Shown here: one piece after another, positions 56,224-64,000 of the stretch
Position numbering within the stretch: the first letter of the stretch is position 1
How the letters are laid out: each line of letters starts with the position of its first letter
Source: PALSA-610 sp038213435
GTDB taxonomy: Bacteria > Actinomycetota > Acidimicrobiia > IMCC26256 > PALSA-610
DNA: 64,000 nt
Assembly: GCA_038213435.1 (NCBI GenBank)
Contig: JBBQTI010000014.1
Coordinates: 1-64,000 of the forward strand
Reading direction: 5' to 3'
Made by a program: the position numbers and the translations under genes
Notes under the pieces: model-generated
What the model was told of the DNA's origin: nothing
What the model saw: the letters and a program-made list of their open reading frames with translations, nothing else
Databases searched by the model: none

Positions 56224-57594
56224 CTAGCGACCGCTGATCAGGCCCTCGATACCGCCCGGGCCGATCGCCGACTGTTCGGCGAACTGGTCGAGCATCTGGT
56301 GGAACTCGTCGGAGCCATTGCGATCGGCCATCGCGCGCGGGATCGCCGGGAAGGCATATTCGTCGGTCGGCAGCGGCGGATGGTCGTCGGCAGGCTTTCG
56401 GGCCATGACCGCATCGATCACCGGCGCGAGGCGTGCCCGCTTGTCGCTCGCCTGCTTTTCGTCGCGATCCTTGAATTCAGGCAGGACCTGGCGGCCGAAC
56501 AGCTCGAGCGCCTCCATGATGTGGTCGTGGCGGTTCTTGCCGGCCTGGAAACAGAAGATCACCTGGTCGACACCGCATTCCTCGTACCGGCGCAAGTAGT
56601 CGCGGAGTTGGTCAGGCGTTCCGACGGCACCGCGCAAGCCGCCGATGCCCTGCTCCACAACCTTCGCGCCGAGCCGGTCCTGGTTTGCCGACGCCGCGAT
56701 CGCGGCCTCGGGGTCGTAGCCGTGTTCGGCCCGTCGTTGCTGGAACTCGTCCCACACGTTCGTGATCGCGGGCCGGTGCCGCCCGAAGACGTAATAGTGC
56801 GCGAGTGAGTAGCCGAAGAAGTTCGCGCCCTCGATCCCGCGCCGCATCGCTTCGTCCTCGTTCTCGTGACACATGAATGTCGTGACGCACGCGAGGTTCG
56901 CGTTCACCGCGTCTCCGAGAGGTACGGCTTCCTTCGCGAGCGTCGTGTAGTAGTCGTCGACCCAGTACTTCGCCTCTTCAGGATCGACGAACGCGAATGC
57001 CAGCGCACCGATCGCCTTCTGTGCCGCGAGATGGATCGTCTCGCGCCGGCTGCACGCGACCCATAACGGCGGGTGCGGCTTCTGCCGAGGTTTCGGTACG
57101 ACGTTCCGCGGGGGCATCGTCACGAACTCGCCGGTGTGACCGGTGAAAGGCGTTTCCGTCATGCACCGCACCGCCACGCGCAGGCCCTCTTCCCACATCG
57201 CCCGTTTACGATCGGGGTCCACCATGAACCCGCCGAGCTCCGCCTCCGACGACGATTCGCCGGTTCCGAAGTCGGCTCGGCCCCCGCTCACCAGGTCGAG
57301 CATCGCGACACGCTCCGCGACGCGCGCGGGATGGTTGAACGGCGGTGGCGTTTGCACGATGCCGTGCCCGAGCCGGATGTTCTTGGTGCGTTGCGACGCG
57401 GCGGCGAGGAACACTTCCGGGGCGCTCGAGTGCGAGTACTCCTCGAGGAAGTGGTGCTCCACTTCCCACGCGTAGTCGATGCCGAGGGAGTCTGCGTACG
57501 CGATCTGATCGAGCGCATCCTGGATCAGGCGGTACTCGGATTCGTCGGTCCACGGGCGCGGGAGCTGGTGCTCGTAGAAGACCCCGAACTTCAC
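56224..57594 (-). CDS. LLM-class flavin-dependent oxidoreductase
   Basis: A 456-residue luciferase-like protein: FYEHQLPRPWTDESEYR, AYADSLGIDYAWEVEHHFLEEYS, TKNIRLGHGIVQTPPPFNHPARVAE and LVSGGRADFGTGESSSEAEL, as in bacterial luciferase alpha-type monooxygenases. The C-terminal 90 residues go beyond the core barrel. It overlaps the start of its strand neighbour, a putative di-iron protein, by ATGA, so the two are co-translated. Either FMNH2 or F420H2 may be used; the substrate is unknown. Confidence 0.88.
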   Translation of the reverse strand: MKFGVFYEHQLPRPWTDESEYRLIQDALDQIAYADSLGIDYAWEVEHHFLEEYSHSSAPEVFLAAASQRTKNIRLGHGIVQTPPPFNHPARVAERVAMLDLVSGGRADFGTGESSSEAELGGFMVDPDRKRAMWEEGLRVAVRCMTETPFTGHTGEFVTMPPRNVVPKPRQKPHPPLWVACSRRETIHLAAQKAIGALAFAFVDPEEAKYWVDDYYTTLAKEAVPLGDAVNANLACVTTFMCHENEDEAMRRGIEGANFFGYSLAHYYVFGRHRPAITNVWDEFQQRRAEHGYDPEAAIAASANQDRLGAKVVEQGIGGLRGAVGTPDQLRDYLRRYEECGVDQVIFCFQAGKNRHDHIMEALELFGRQVLPEFKDRDEKQASDKRARLAPVIDAVMARKPADDHPPLPTDEYAFPAIPRAMADRNGSDEFHQMLDQFAEQSAIGPGGIEGLISGR

Positions 57595-58673
57595 GCCAAT
57601 ACCGCCGAGTCCGCCTCCGAGCCCAACGCCCGAAAGCCATCGAGGATGTCGTCGTGGCGCGGATGGGAAGCAAGCGCGTGTTCGACTTCCGCCATGGCCG
57701 TGCGCAGGAAGCTCTCACGATTGGTTCCGAGCGACTGCTCGAGCGCGGTGTCCCACAGTGTTCCGATCACGTCTGCGCCGGAGACGGTCGCGCCCGACTC
57801 GCCTACGAACGTGCGGTCGCGCATCTCGGTGAGCGCAGTGCGCAGGTATTCGACGTGCGGCGTCTCGTCGGCGCGGATGAACCGAACGAGCTCGGCGGCG
57901 CGACCGTCGCCCGCCAGGAGCTCGGTGTCCGAGAGCACCTCTTCGGCCCAGGCGAAGGTATGGAAGGCCGAGACCTCGATGAACAGCAACCCGACCATTC
58001 GCCGCACCATCATCTCGAGCGAGAGGTCGATATCGGGGAAGCGGCGCACCGCCTCCGCGTTGCGGCGAACCTCTTGCGGGGTGGGCGGCTTGCCGTCTGC
58101 GGGAACGATGCCCATGCGCACGAGCATTGTCTGCGTCATGTCCTCGGTGACCGGGTTCTCGAACGCGAGGTCGCGCGCCGCGAACCACATCTGCCGGTGA
58201 CCCGCCTCTTCCTCCCAACCCGCCTCGTCGCGAGCGTGCGCCTCGAACAGACCGCTCTGCAGATGCGCGATTGCCGTGCCGTCGATGCTCTCCGCGAAGT
58301 TGCGCTGCATCTTTTCGACATTGACCGCACGGATCATCGAGCCGAAGCCCTCGACCGTTCCGATGCGCGTGAGCGCGCTGATCGCCGGACCGGGGATGCC
58401 TTCGCGCAGCAGGTATTTCGTCTGCGCGACATTCGGGAAGGCCTCGGGCCACAGCTCGATCGGTGCGTCGAGAATGTCGGCGTCGAACAGCTCGCGGTGC
58501 GACTGTTGCCACGCCGTTGTTGCCGGCACACGGTTCTTCGCACGCGGCGACACGTAGCGCCCGTTGCCGGCGAATCCACCGTGACATCGGACTCCGCCTG
58601 CGACGAGCGGTTCCGCCACGTCGTCGTTCGCCAGCAGCTCCGCCTCGGACCACGTCAACTGGAGGTTGCTCAC
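57591..58673 (-). CDS. Putative ferritin-like di-iron protein, function unknown
   Basis: A 360-residue protein with two ExxH motifs on helices, WEEEAGHRQMWFAARDLAFE and RADETPHVEYLRTAL, and a further Glu/His helix between (FIEVSAFHTFAWAEEVL). Such spacing is typical of four-helix-bundle di-iron carboxylate enzymes. It is not a recognised named enzyme. Translation is coupled with the LLM oxidoreductase (4-base overlap) and a TetR gene diverges 30 bases away, suggesting an inducible oxidative pathway. Start GTG 58673. Confidence 0.75.
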   Translation of the reverse strand: MSNLQLTWSEAELLANDDVAEPLVAGGVRCHGGFAGNGRYVSPRAKNRVPATTAWQQSHRELFDADILDAPIELWPEAFPNVAQTKYLLREGIPGPAISALTRIGTVEGFGSMIRAVNVEKMQRNFAESIDGTAIAHLQSGLFEAHARDEAGWEEEAGHRQMWFAARDLAFENPVTEDMTQTMLVRMGIVPADGKPPTPQEVRRNAEAVRRFPDIDLSLEMMVRRMVGLLFIEVSAFHTFAWAEEVLSDTELLAGDGRAAELVRFIRADETPHVEYLRTALTEMRDRTFVGESGATVSGADVIGTLWDTALEQSLGTNRESFLRTAMAEVEHALASHPRHDDILDGFRALGSEADSAVLA

Positions 58674-58703
58674 GGCGCAGAGTGTATACGCTAGAGTTAC
58701 ATC
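58674..58703. promoter_or_regulatory. Shared promoter/operator region of the di-iron and TetR genes
   Basis: The 30-base gap between divergent starts includes GTGTATACGC and TAGAGT, the latter 6 bases before ATG 58704. GTATAC is a short palindrome that could be part of a TetR operator. The gap is too short for two full promoters without overlap into the genes. Confidence 0.35.
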
Positions 58704-59327
58704 ATGGCAACCGAACCCGCCCGCGCACTCGCGGCCCCGCGAGCTCGCGCCGGACGGAACCCGGCCCGGCGCGAGGCGGTGCTCCGGGCTGCCGCCGAGG
58801 CGTTCGCGCACGCGGGCTACGCGGCGACGTCGATGGACGAGATCGCGGCGACCGCCGGCATCACCAAGCTGATCGTCTATCGCCATTTCCAGACCAAGGA
58901 GACGCTCTACCGCGCGGTGCTCGAGCAGGTCTTCGGGCGCCAGGTAGAGCTGTTCCTGGCCAACATCGCGCAGGGGCTCGAGGCCGAGGGCAGCACCCGC
59001 GCACTCCTCGAGGTCGCTCGCGAGTGGCCCGACGGCTTCCGCCTGCTGTGGAGGCACGCGGCGCGCGAGCCCCAATTCGGCGACTACGCGCTGTCGTTGC
59101 GCGACGTGGCCGTGAACGCCGCCCGCGGCGTGGTCACTCCGCTCGTCGCGGCGGAGCTCGCGGAGTGGGCGGCGCAAGCGCTGTTCGACCACCTCGTCGA
59201 CGCAGTCGTCGACTGGCTCGACCACGGTGACTCGGCGCACGACGACGACTTCATCGCGCTGGAGACCTCGGCCTTGCGCGCGACGGTCGCCGCCTGGGCG
59301 ACGACGTCGTCCGCCCGCCGCGCCTGA
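58704..59327 (+). CDS. TetR-family transcriptional regulator
   Basis: A 207-residue repressor. The N-terminal helix-turn-helix (VLRAAAEAFAHAGYAATSMD, EIAATAGITKLIVYRHFQTK) is typical of TetR proteins. The C-terminal ligand domain is helical and not classifiable. It is divergent from the di-iron/LLM operon, which it probably controls. Whether other targets exist cannot be said. Confidence 0.9.
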   Translation: MATEPARALAAPRARAGRNPARREAVLRAAAEAFAHAGYAATSMDEIAATAGITKLIVYRHFQTKETLYRAVLEQVFGRQVELFLANIAQGLEAEGSTRALLEVAREWPDGFRLLWRHAAREPQFGDYALSLRDVAVNAARGVVTPLVAAELAEWAAQALFDHLVDAVVDWLDHGDSAHDDDFIALETSALRATVAAWATTSSARRA

Positions 59328-59332
59328 GACGC

Positions 59333-60250
59333 TCAGACCGCGGGGGCGACGACCGGAACCAAGAGACCGACGCGCGCGTCCACGTCGGCGAGCTCCTCGG
59401 CCGTCATCACAGCCCGCAACGAGGTGATCGCGACTTCGAGCTGGTCGAGATCGGGTGTGCGGGTCGTGAGCCTCTGCAACAGGAGCCCGGGTCGCATCAT
59501 CGCCCGCACGACCGCGCGGTTCATGTTCCGCGCCGCTAACCGGATCACCTCGTAGCTCAACCCGGCGATCAAGGGGATCAGCACAACCCGCGACCCGATG
59601 ACCACGAGCAGGTTGGGCCGCGGGATCACGGAGTACACGACGATGGCGACGACCATTACGATGAGCAGGAAGTTCGTGCCGCAGCGCACGTGCGCCGTCG
59701 AGAATTGCTGCGCAGTCTCCGGCGTCAGCTCGACACCGTTCTCGTAGGCCGCGATCGACTTGTGCTCGGCCCCGTGGTACTGGAAGACGCGGCGGATGTC
59801 GCGCATGCGCCCGATCGCGAGCAGGTACACGACGAAGATCGCCAGTCGGGCAACGCCTTCGACGATCGGGAACGATCCGTGGAAGAGGTGGCCGAGCGAC
59901 CGGCCCGCGAGCGCGGGAAGGAGGATGAACAACGCGCTGAACGCGATGACCGCGATCGCGACCGCCCAGCCCAGCACCTTCTCGGAGACCTGTTCCTCCG
60001 GGGGCACCTGCTCATTCGCCGACCAGGTAAGCGCCCGGTAGCCGAGCCCGAGCGATTCGACGAGCGCCATCACGCCTCGTACCACTGGCAGCTTGCTGTA
60101 GCGCTCGGCCCAGCCCGGAACCTCGCGCACGTCGACCTTGATCGAACCGTCGCGACCGCGCACGGCGACCGCCCACTTCGATGCTCCGCGCATCATCACG
60201 CCTTCGAGCACCGCCTGTCCGCCCATGTAGCGGGGCTGGGCACGGGCCAT
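59333..60250 (-). CDS. DUF1385 membrane protein (YqhQ-like)
   Basis: A 305-residue protein starting YMGGQAVLEGVMMRGASKWAVAVR, the DUF1385 hallmark, with 4-5 membrane helices (GWAVAIAVIAFSALFILLPAL, GVARLAIFVVYLLAIG, FLLIVMVVAIVVYSVI) and the conserved QYHGAEHKSIAAYE and HVRCGTNF segments with His and Cys that might bind metal. Function unknown. It follows rpmE by 6 bases, a common place for this family in actinobacteria. Confidence 0.9.
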   Translation of the reverse strand: MARAQPRYMGGQAVLEGVMMRGASKWAVAVRGRDGSIKVDVREVPGWAERYSKLPVVRGVMALVESLGLGYRALTWSANEQVPPEEQVSEKVLGWAVAIAVIAFSALFILLPALAGRSLGHLFHGSFPIVEGVARLAIFVVYLLAIGRMRDIRRVFQYHGAEHKSIAAYENGVELTPETAQQFSTAHVRCGTNFLLIVMVVAIVVYSVIPRPNLLVVIGSRVVLIPLIAGLSYEVIRLAARNMNRAVVRAMMRPGLLLQRLTTRTPDLDQLEVAITSLRAVMTAEELADVDARVGLLVPVVAPAV

Positions 60251-60256
60251 GTGGCG

Positions 60257-60469
60257 CTACGCCTTCTTCTTGGCCTTCGCGGCCCGACGCTGGAAGCGCT
60301 CGACCCGGCCACCGGTGTCGACGAGCTTCTGCTTGCCCGTGTAGAAGGGATGGCACTCGGAGCACAGCTCGGCACGCAGCGACGGCGCGGTCGAGCGGGT
60401 GACGAATTCGTTTCCGCACGAACAGTGCACCTTGCACTCGACGTACTCGGGGTGGATGTCGGTCTTCAT
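60257..60469 (-). CDS. rpmE: 50S ribosomal protein L31, zinc-binding type
   Basis: A 70-residue L31. CKVHCSCGNEF and CSECHPFYTGKQ give the four-Cys zinc site of the C+ form; the C-terminus is basic (RRAAKAKKKA). It helps join ribosomal subunits. The zinc-free paralogue expected under zinc limitation is not in this window. Upstream is a good promoter (TTGCTG/TAGACT). Confidence 0.96.
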   Translation of the reverse strand: MKTDIHPEYVECKVHCSCGNEFVTRSTAPSLRAELCSECHPFYTGKQKLVDTGGRVERFQRRAAKAKKKA

Positions 60470-60478
60470 CGTCGTTCC

Positions 60479-60506
60479 AGTCTAATGCGGGTCGGTTTCG
60501 CAGCAA
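60479..60506 (-). promoter_or_regulatory. Promoter of rpmE
   Basis: The minus strand reads TTGCTG (60506-60501), 16 bases, TAGACT (60484-60479), then 9 bases to ATG 60469. The short leader GGAACGACG holds at most a weak ribosome site. Confidence 0.5.
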
Positions 60507-60515
60507 CCGACGGAA

Positions 60516-62297
60516 TCAGGTTCCCATTCCCGTCGGAGCCTTCGCGATCTCGGTGAGAAACTCCGAGTTGCGCTTGGTGCTGCGCAGCTTGTCGATCAGC
60601 AGCTCGAGCCCGGAGCCACCCTCGAGTGCACTGAGCACGCGTCGCAGCTTCCAGACCTGCTGGAGGTCGTTGCGGTCGAACAGCAGCTCCTCGTGGCGGG
60701 TGCTCGACTGCTCGACGTCGATTGCGGGATAGATGCGCCGGTCGGCGGTGCGGCGGTCGAGACGCAGCTCCATGTTTCCAGTGCCCTTGAACTCCTCGAA
60801 GATGTGCTCGTCCATCTTCGAATTCGTCTCGACGAGCGCGGTGGCAAGGATCGTGAGCGATCCGCCTTCTTCGACGTTGCGGGCCGCTCCGAAGAACTTC
60901 TTCGGCGGGTAGAGCGCGCCCGCGTCGATACCGCCCGACATGATCCGGCCGGAGGCGGGCGCGGCGAGGTTGTACGCGCGAGCCAGACGGGTGATGCCGT
61001 CGAGAATGATCACGACGTCCTTCCCGCACTCGACGAGACGCTTGGCGCGCTCGATCGTGAGCTCTGCGATGTGGCAGTGCTCCTCGGAGGGCCGGTCGAA
61101 TGTTGACGCGACCACGTCGGCGCGCACCACGTGGCGGCGCATGTCGGTGACCTCTTCGGGACGCTCGTCGACGAGGAGCACGATGACATGGCACTCCGGG
61201 TTGTTGCGCTCGATCGAGTAGACGATCTGCTTGATGATCGTGGTCTTGCCCGCCTTGGGCGGCGACACGATCATTCCCCGTTGACCTTTTCCGATCGGCG
61301 CGATCAGGTCGATGATGCGTCCGGTGATCTCGCCCGGGTTGTCGTCGAGCTCGAGTCGAAGCCGCGAGTCGGGGAACAACGGCGTGAGGTCTTCGAAGCG
61401 AACGCGGTGACGCGCGGCCTCGATGCCGATTTCATTGATGAGGTCGACACGCACGAGCGCGGGGTACTTCTCGCTGCTCGCGGGCGGACGGGTTGCGCCC
61501 TTGACGTGATCGCCCTTGCGCAAACCGAAGCGCCGCACCTGCGACGCGGAAACGTAGGCATCGCTGCGGCCGGCGAGGTAGCCGGACGCGCGCAGGAAGC
61601 CGTAGCCCTCGTCGCGCAGATCGAGCAGACCTTCGATGTCGATCAGCTCACCGCCGTAGTCGTCACCCCGCTCGACCCGCTCCGGACGACCGTCGCGTTC
61701 GAGGCGACCGTCGGCGGGACTGCGCTCGCGGTCGCGACCACGACGGCGGCGACGACGCTTGTTTCCCGACCCGTCGTCGTCTCGCCACTGCTGCTGACCT
61801 TGGTGGGCGCGGTCGACCGAACCCGTGTCGGTGCTGTCGACGTCGTGATCCGGCAGGTCGTGAGTGGTCGCGGCCTCGGTCCCGGTCTCGGTCTCGGTCG
61901 CCGTCGTACCGGTCTCGTACGCGGAGGCAACCGTTCCGCTGCCATTCGACGACGAGTCCGAGTCGCTGCCGTTGCCCGAGCTGGGGTTGCCGGTCGTGGC
62001 GCGCCGCCGGGGTCGGATGAGCGACATCTCATCGCCGGAAGCCTCCCCGGCCGCCAGCGCGTTCTCTTCCTCGGCGATCGACGCGAGATCGTCGCCGCCC
62101 GAGGCCTGGGTCGAGCGGATCTTGCGCGGTGACGACCGCTCCGCGCCGTTCGAACCGGTCGCCGCAGTGACGATCGCCTCGACCAGATCGGCCTTGCGCA
62201 TGCGGCTGACCGACTTCACCCCGAGCGCCGACGCAATCTCCGAGAGTTGGTCGCGATCCTTCCCGTCCAGTTGTGAACGGTCGAAGGTCTCACTCAT
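60516..62297 (-). CDS. rho: Transcription termination factor Rho with long disordered insertion
   Basis: A 593-residue Rho ATPase. Residues 1-50 form the Rho_N helical domain, then about 50-215 is a disordered Ser/Thr/Glu/Asp-rich segment ending in an Arg-rich stretch (KRRRRRRGRDRERS). The RNA-binding cold-shock domain starts near 216 (LIDIEGLLDLRDEGYGFLR), and the motor has Walker A SPPKAGKTT at 345-353 and LLVDERPEEVTDMRR. Insertions of this kind occur in other high-GC actinobacteria and change RNA binding. An AGGAG site lies 6 bases before ATG 62297. Confidence 0.96.
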   Translation of the reverse strand: MSETFDRSQLDGKDRDQLSEIASALGVKSVSRMRKADLVEAIVTAATGSNGAERSSPRKIRSTQASGGDDLASIAEEENALAAGEASGDEMSLIRPRRRATTGNPSSGNGSDSDSSSNGSGTVASAYETGTTATETETGTEAATTHDLPDHDVDSTDTGSVDRAHQGQQQWRDDDGSGNKRRRRRRGRDRERSPADGRLERDGRPERVERGDDYGGELIDIEGLLDLRDEGYGFLRASGYLAGRSDAYVSASQVRRFGLRKGDHVKGATRPPASSEKYPALVRVDLINEIGIEAARHRVRFEDLTPLFPDSRLRLELDDNPGEITGRIIDLIAPIGKGQRGMIVSPPKAGKTTIIKQIVYSIERNNPECHVIVLLVDERPEEVTDMRRHVVRADVVASTFDRPSEEHCHIAELTIERAKRLVECGKDVVIILDGITRLARAYNLAAPASGRIMSGGIDAGALYPPKKFFGAARNVEEGGSLTILATALVETNSKMDEHIFEEFKGTGNMELRLDRRTADRRIYPAIDVEQSSTRHEELLFDRNDLQQVWKLRRVLSALEGGSGLELLIDKLRSTKRNSEFLTEIAKAPTGMGT

Positions 62298-62642
62298 GTC
62301 CTGCTCCTACCGACCGGCTGCAGTCATGCCCGCAGCGGCCGGTGTTCGATCCGGTAATCCGTGTTGCCAACAGCCGACGCGGGGAACTGTCGCCGGCCGA
62401 CGAAGCCCCGGAAGGTCTCGCACGATCTCGCCGCACACGGGAAGAAAGTGAAGTGACCCGGCCCACCGCCAAGAAACCACTCGCGCAGCGAGGTCTCAAG
62501 GGATCGTGACCACACTACACCCGGCAACGCCCCGTGCGCATCCACGCCCCTCAACTCTCGGCCGACGGGATCGATTCCTGAGCTCCGGCGTGGGCCGATC
62601 GTTGCTTGCTCGACCGTTCGGGGCTGCGCGTCACGCCTCGGG
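62298..62642 (-). other. 345-base gap: probable rho leader region
   Basis: This is the longest gene-free gap in the window. On the minus strand it holds the rho ribosome site (AGGAG, 62308-62304) and a weak candidate -10 TAGTGT (62517-62512), which would give a leader of about 210 bases. No strong hairpin-plus-T-run or known riboswitch was recognised. The bases near 62344-62352 (GTTCGATCC) look like a tRNA T-loop but no tRNA fold can be built. Confidence 0.4.
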
Positions 62643-63812
62643 TCATGCCTCGAGGAGGCGAGCCATCAGCGAATGACCGGGAACTGGAGTGCACCGAGCG
62701 GTCGCGGGCTCGGTGTAGCAACCGCCCGAGCCCGAACGCGCCGAGTCGTAAAGCAAGTACGGCACCGGATCGGCACTGTGGGTCTTGGTGTCGCACGGTG
62801 TCGCGTGATCTGGCAGCAGCAGGATCCGGTAGGGCTCGACTCCCGCGTCGAGCGCATCGACGACCGGCCCGATCACCTCGGTGTCCCATCGCTCGAGCGC
62901 GTCGACCTTGATGTCGGAGCGTCCTTGATGACCCGCCTCATCGGTGGCTTCTATGTGCAACACGAAGAGGTCGCGATCGACGAGCGAGCGGATGCAGGCC
63001 TGCGCCTGCGCGCCGTAGTCATTGTCGAATCCGGCAGTCGCGCCCGGCACGTCGACCACGTCGATGCCCGTCAGCACTCCGAGACCCTGCACCAGATCGA
63101 CCGCCGATGACATTCGGCCCTGCACACCGAACGTCTCGGCGAACGACGGCAGCGCCGGCTTCACGCCTTGACCCCACAACCAGATCTGCGTCGCGCTCGA
63201 TCCCACCGAACGAGCCGCATCGCGCACGACGGCGCGAGACGCATCCATCAAGGCGTTCACTTGCGGCGCGGACGCGCCGTGAGGGAAGACGGCCGGTTGC
63301 CCGGTCAGATCGTGCGGCGGCGTGCACTCGGCGTCGATCCACGTACGAGGCACGACGCAGAGGTGGCGGTACTCGACGCCGGGATGGAACCGCACACCGT
63401 CGCGGCCACCGCCGAGCGCGGCATCGAGCGCGGCGACGATCGGATGGCTCTGTGCGTTCGTCGGATGCCCCGCCGCGAAGTCGACCATGATCGGCTCCTC
63501 CTCGTCGGAGAGCGCGACGAGGTTGCACCGGTACGCGACCTGGTCGGGTTCGAGCTCGACGCCCATCGCCGCGGCTTCGATCGGCGCGCGACCCGTGTGG
63601 TACCGAGCCGGGTCGAAACCAAGGATCGACATGTTGCCGACGTCGCTGCCCGGAGGCAGGCCCGACGGGATCACGGCGGCGCGCCCGACGTCGGCAATCG
63701 ACGCGAGCGCCGCCAGGCGCGGCATGCGCGCGGCTTCCAGCGGCGTTCGGCCGCCGAGCTCGCGCAGGGGCACGTCGGCACAACCGTCGGGGACGAAGAC
63801 GACGTACTTCAT
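62643..63812 (-). CDS. 2,3-bisphosphoglycerate-independent phosphoglycerate mutase, archaeal (ApgM) type
   Basis: A 389-residue alkaline-phosphatase-superfamily protein: YVVFVPDGCADVPLRELGG with the metal Asp, GSDVGNMSILGFDP with the catalytic Ser, APIEAAAMGVEL, HIEATDEAGHQG and LLLPDHATPCDTKTHS. These motifs are those of ApgM-type mutases, which interconvert 3- and 2-phosphoglycerate. A homoserine-kinase-like activity is reported for some relatives, so specificity stays open. ATG 63812 is chosen; further Met codons lie up to GTG/ATG 63836. Confidence 0.88.
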   Translation of the reverse strand: MKYVVFVPDGCADVPLRELGGRTPLEAARMPRLAALASIADVGRAAVIPSGLPPGSDVGNMSILGFDPARYHTGRAPIEAAAMGVELEPDQVAYRCNLVALSDEEEPIMVDFAAGHPTNAQSHPIVAALDAALGGGRDGVRFHPGVEYRHLCVVPRTWIDAECTPPHDLTGQPAVFPHGASAPQVNALMDASRAVVRDAARSVGSSATQIWLWGQGVKPALPSFAETFGVQGRMSSAVDLVQGLGVLTGIDVVDVPGATAGFDNDYGAQAQACIRSLVDRDLFVLHIEATDEAGHQGRSDIKVDALERWDTEVIGPVVDALDAGVEPYRILLLPDHATPCDTKTHSADPVPYLLYDSARSGSGGCYTEPATARCTPVPGHSLMARLLEA

Positions 63813-63897
63813 CGCGCGCATCATACGGGCGGTCACGGATCGCGACTTCGAAGGAGGCGCGCGGGCGCGGAACGGATATGCTCATACGCTGCAGGGC

Positions 63898-64000
63898 GTG
63901 CGCCGCTCGTGGGTCGTCGTCGGTGCGCTCGTCCTCGCGACATGCAGCGGCGGGTCGTCTACCAAGACTGTGTCGCCCCCGCCCATACCGCCGACGAGCC
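63898..64000 (+). CDS. Putative lipoprotein or exported protein, N-terminus only (partial)
   Basis: The last 103 bases start a frame at GTG 63898 encoding RRSWVVVGALVLATCSGGSS then TKTVSPPPIPPT. It shows a basic start, a hydrophobic core and a Cys at about residue 16, followed by a Ser/Thr/Pro-rich stretch, as in lipoproteins. The lipobox LATC has an unusual Thr at -1. The rest is outside the window, so the function cannot be named. Confidence 0.55.
   Translation, partial: MRRSWVVVGALVLATCSGGSSTKTVSPPPIPPTS

Noticed and set aside
62344..62352. GTTCGATCC resembling a tRNA T-loop in the rho leader
   Set aside because: No matching T stem, acceptor stem or anticodon arm could be laid out around it.

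Overview
The window looks like the chromosome of a high-GC actinobacterium, most plausibly an uncultured or little-studied member of the Acidimicrobiia. The evidence is high GC, coenzyme F420 genes, several LytR-CpsA-Psr proteins, luciferase-like oxidoreductases, a Cys-to-Asp MurA, and an ATP synthase b subunit with a signal peptide. No 16S or other taxonomic marker is present, so the class is an inference. Genes are very dense. Many neighbours overlap by 1 to 4 bases (ATGA, GTGA, TGATG), and many first genes have a -10-like TANNNT box only 6 to 9 bases before the start codon, suggesting leaderless mRNAs.

Left part (1-24.8 kb). The end of an F420 gamma-glutamyl ligase and an adjoining nitroreductase correspond to the two halves of mycobacterial FbiB. 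A minus-strand envelope-polysaccharide cluster follows (898-10752): epimerase, sugar nucleotidyltransferase, a membrane-anchored protein, two family 2 glycosyltransferases, UDP-glucuronate decarboxylase, UDP-glucose dehydrogenase and two LCP ligases. From memory, the order fbiB / manB / wbbL / LCP / fadE / birA / accA3 / lpdA follows the Mycobacterium tuberculosis Rv3261-Rv3303 region. Folate precursor genes (pabB, pabC), biotin ligase, an acyl-CoA carboxylase alpha subunit, a PhzF homologue, a flavoprotein disulfide-reductase homologue, a GalT-like gene, enoyl-CoA hydratase and MeaB fill the rest.

Middle (24.8-39.8 kb). murA, a second enoyl-CoA hydratase, a class III nucleotidyl cyclase, two alpha/beta hydrolases, a glycoconjugate-like cluster (GT4, methyltransferase, squalene-cyclase-like protein, GT87), an acyl-CoA mutase carrying the isobutyryl-CoA-type residue pair, an SDR and class II fructose bisphosphatase. 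A decayed IS481-family end lies just behind glpX, next to a tandem GCTAGC repeat.

Right part (39.8-64 kb). The complete ATP synthase operon (atpZ-like, atpI-like, BEFHAGDC) is preceded by wecA, glyA and rpiB. A plus-strand block holds two Fe-S PD-(D/E)XK-type proteins, a thiolase-like protein and a DUF983 protein. Then come prmC, prfA, an LLM oxidoreductase with a putative di-iron protein and a divergent TetR gene, a DUF1385 protein, rpmE, rho and an archaeal-type phosphoglycerate mutase. The rho-rpmE-prfA-prmC-wecA-atp order is the usual actinobacterial one.

No rRNA, tRNA, CRISPR array, prophage or intact insertion sequence was found. The most interesting points are the acyl-CoA mutase specificity residues, the IS481 relic at its CTAG target, the paired Fe-S nuclease-like genes, the two covarying palindromes before phzF, the split fbiB, and the uncharacterised LLM/di-iron pair.
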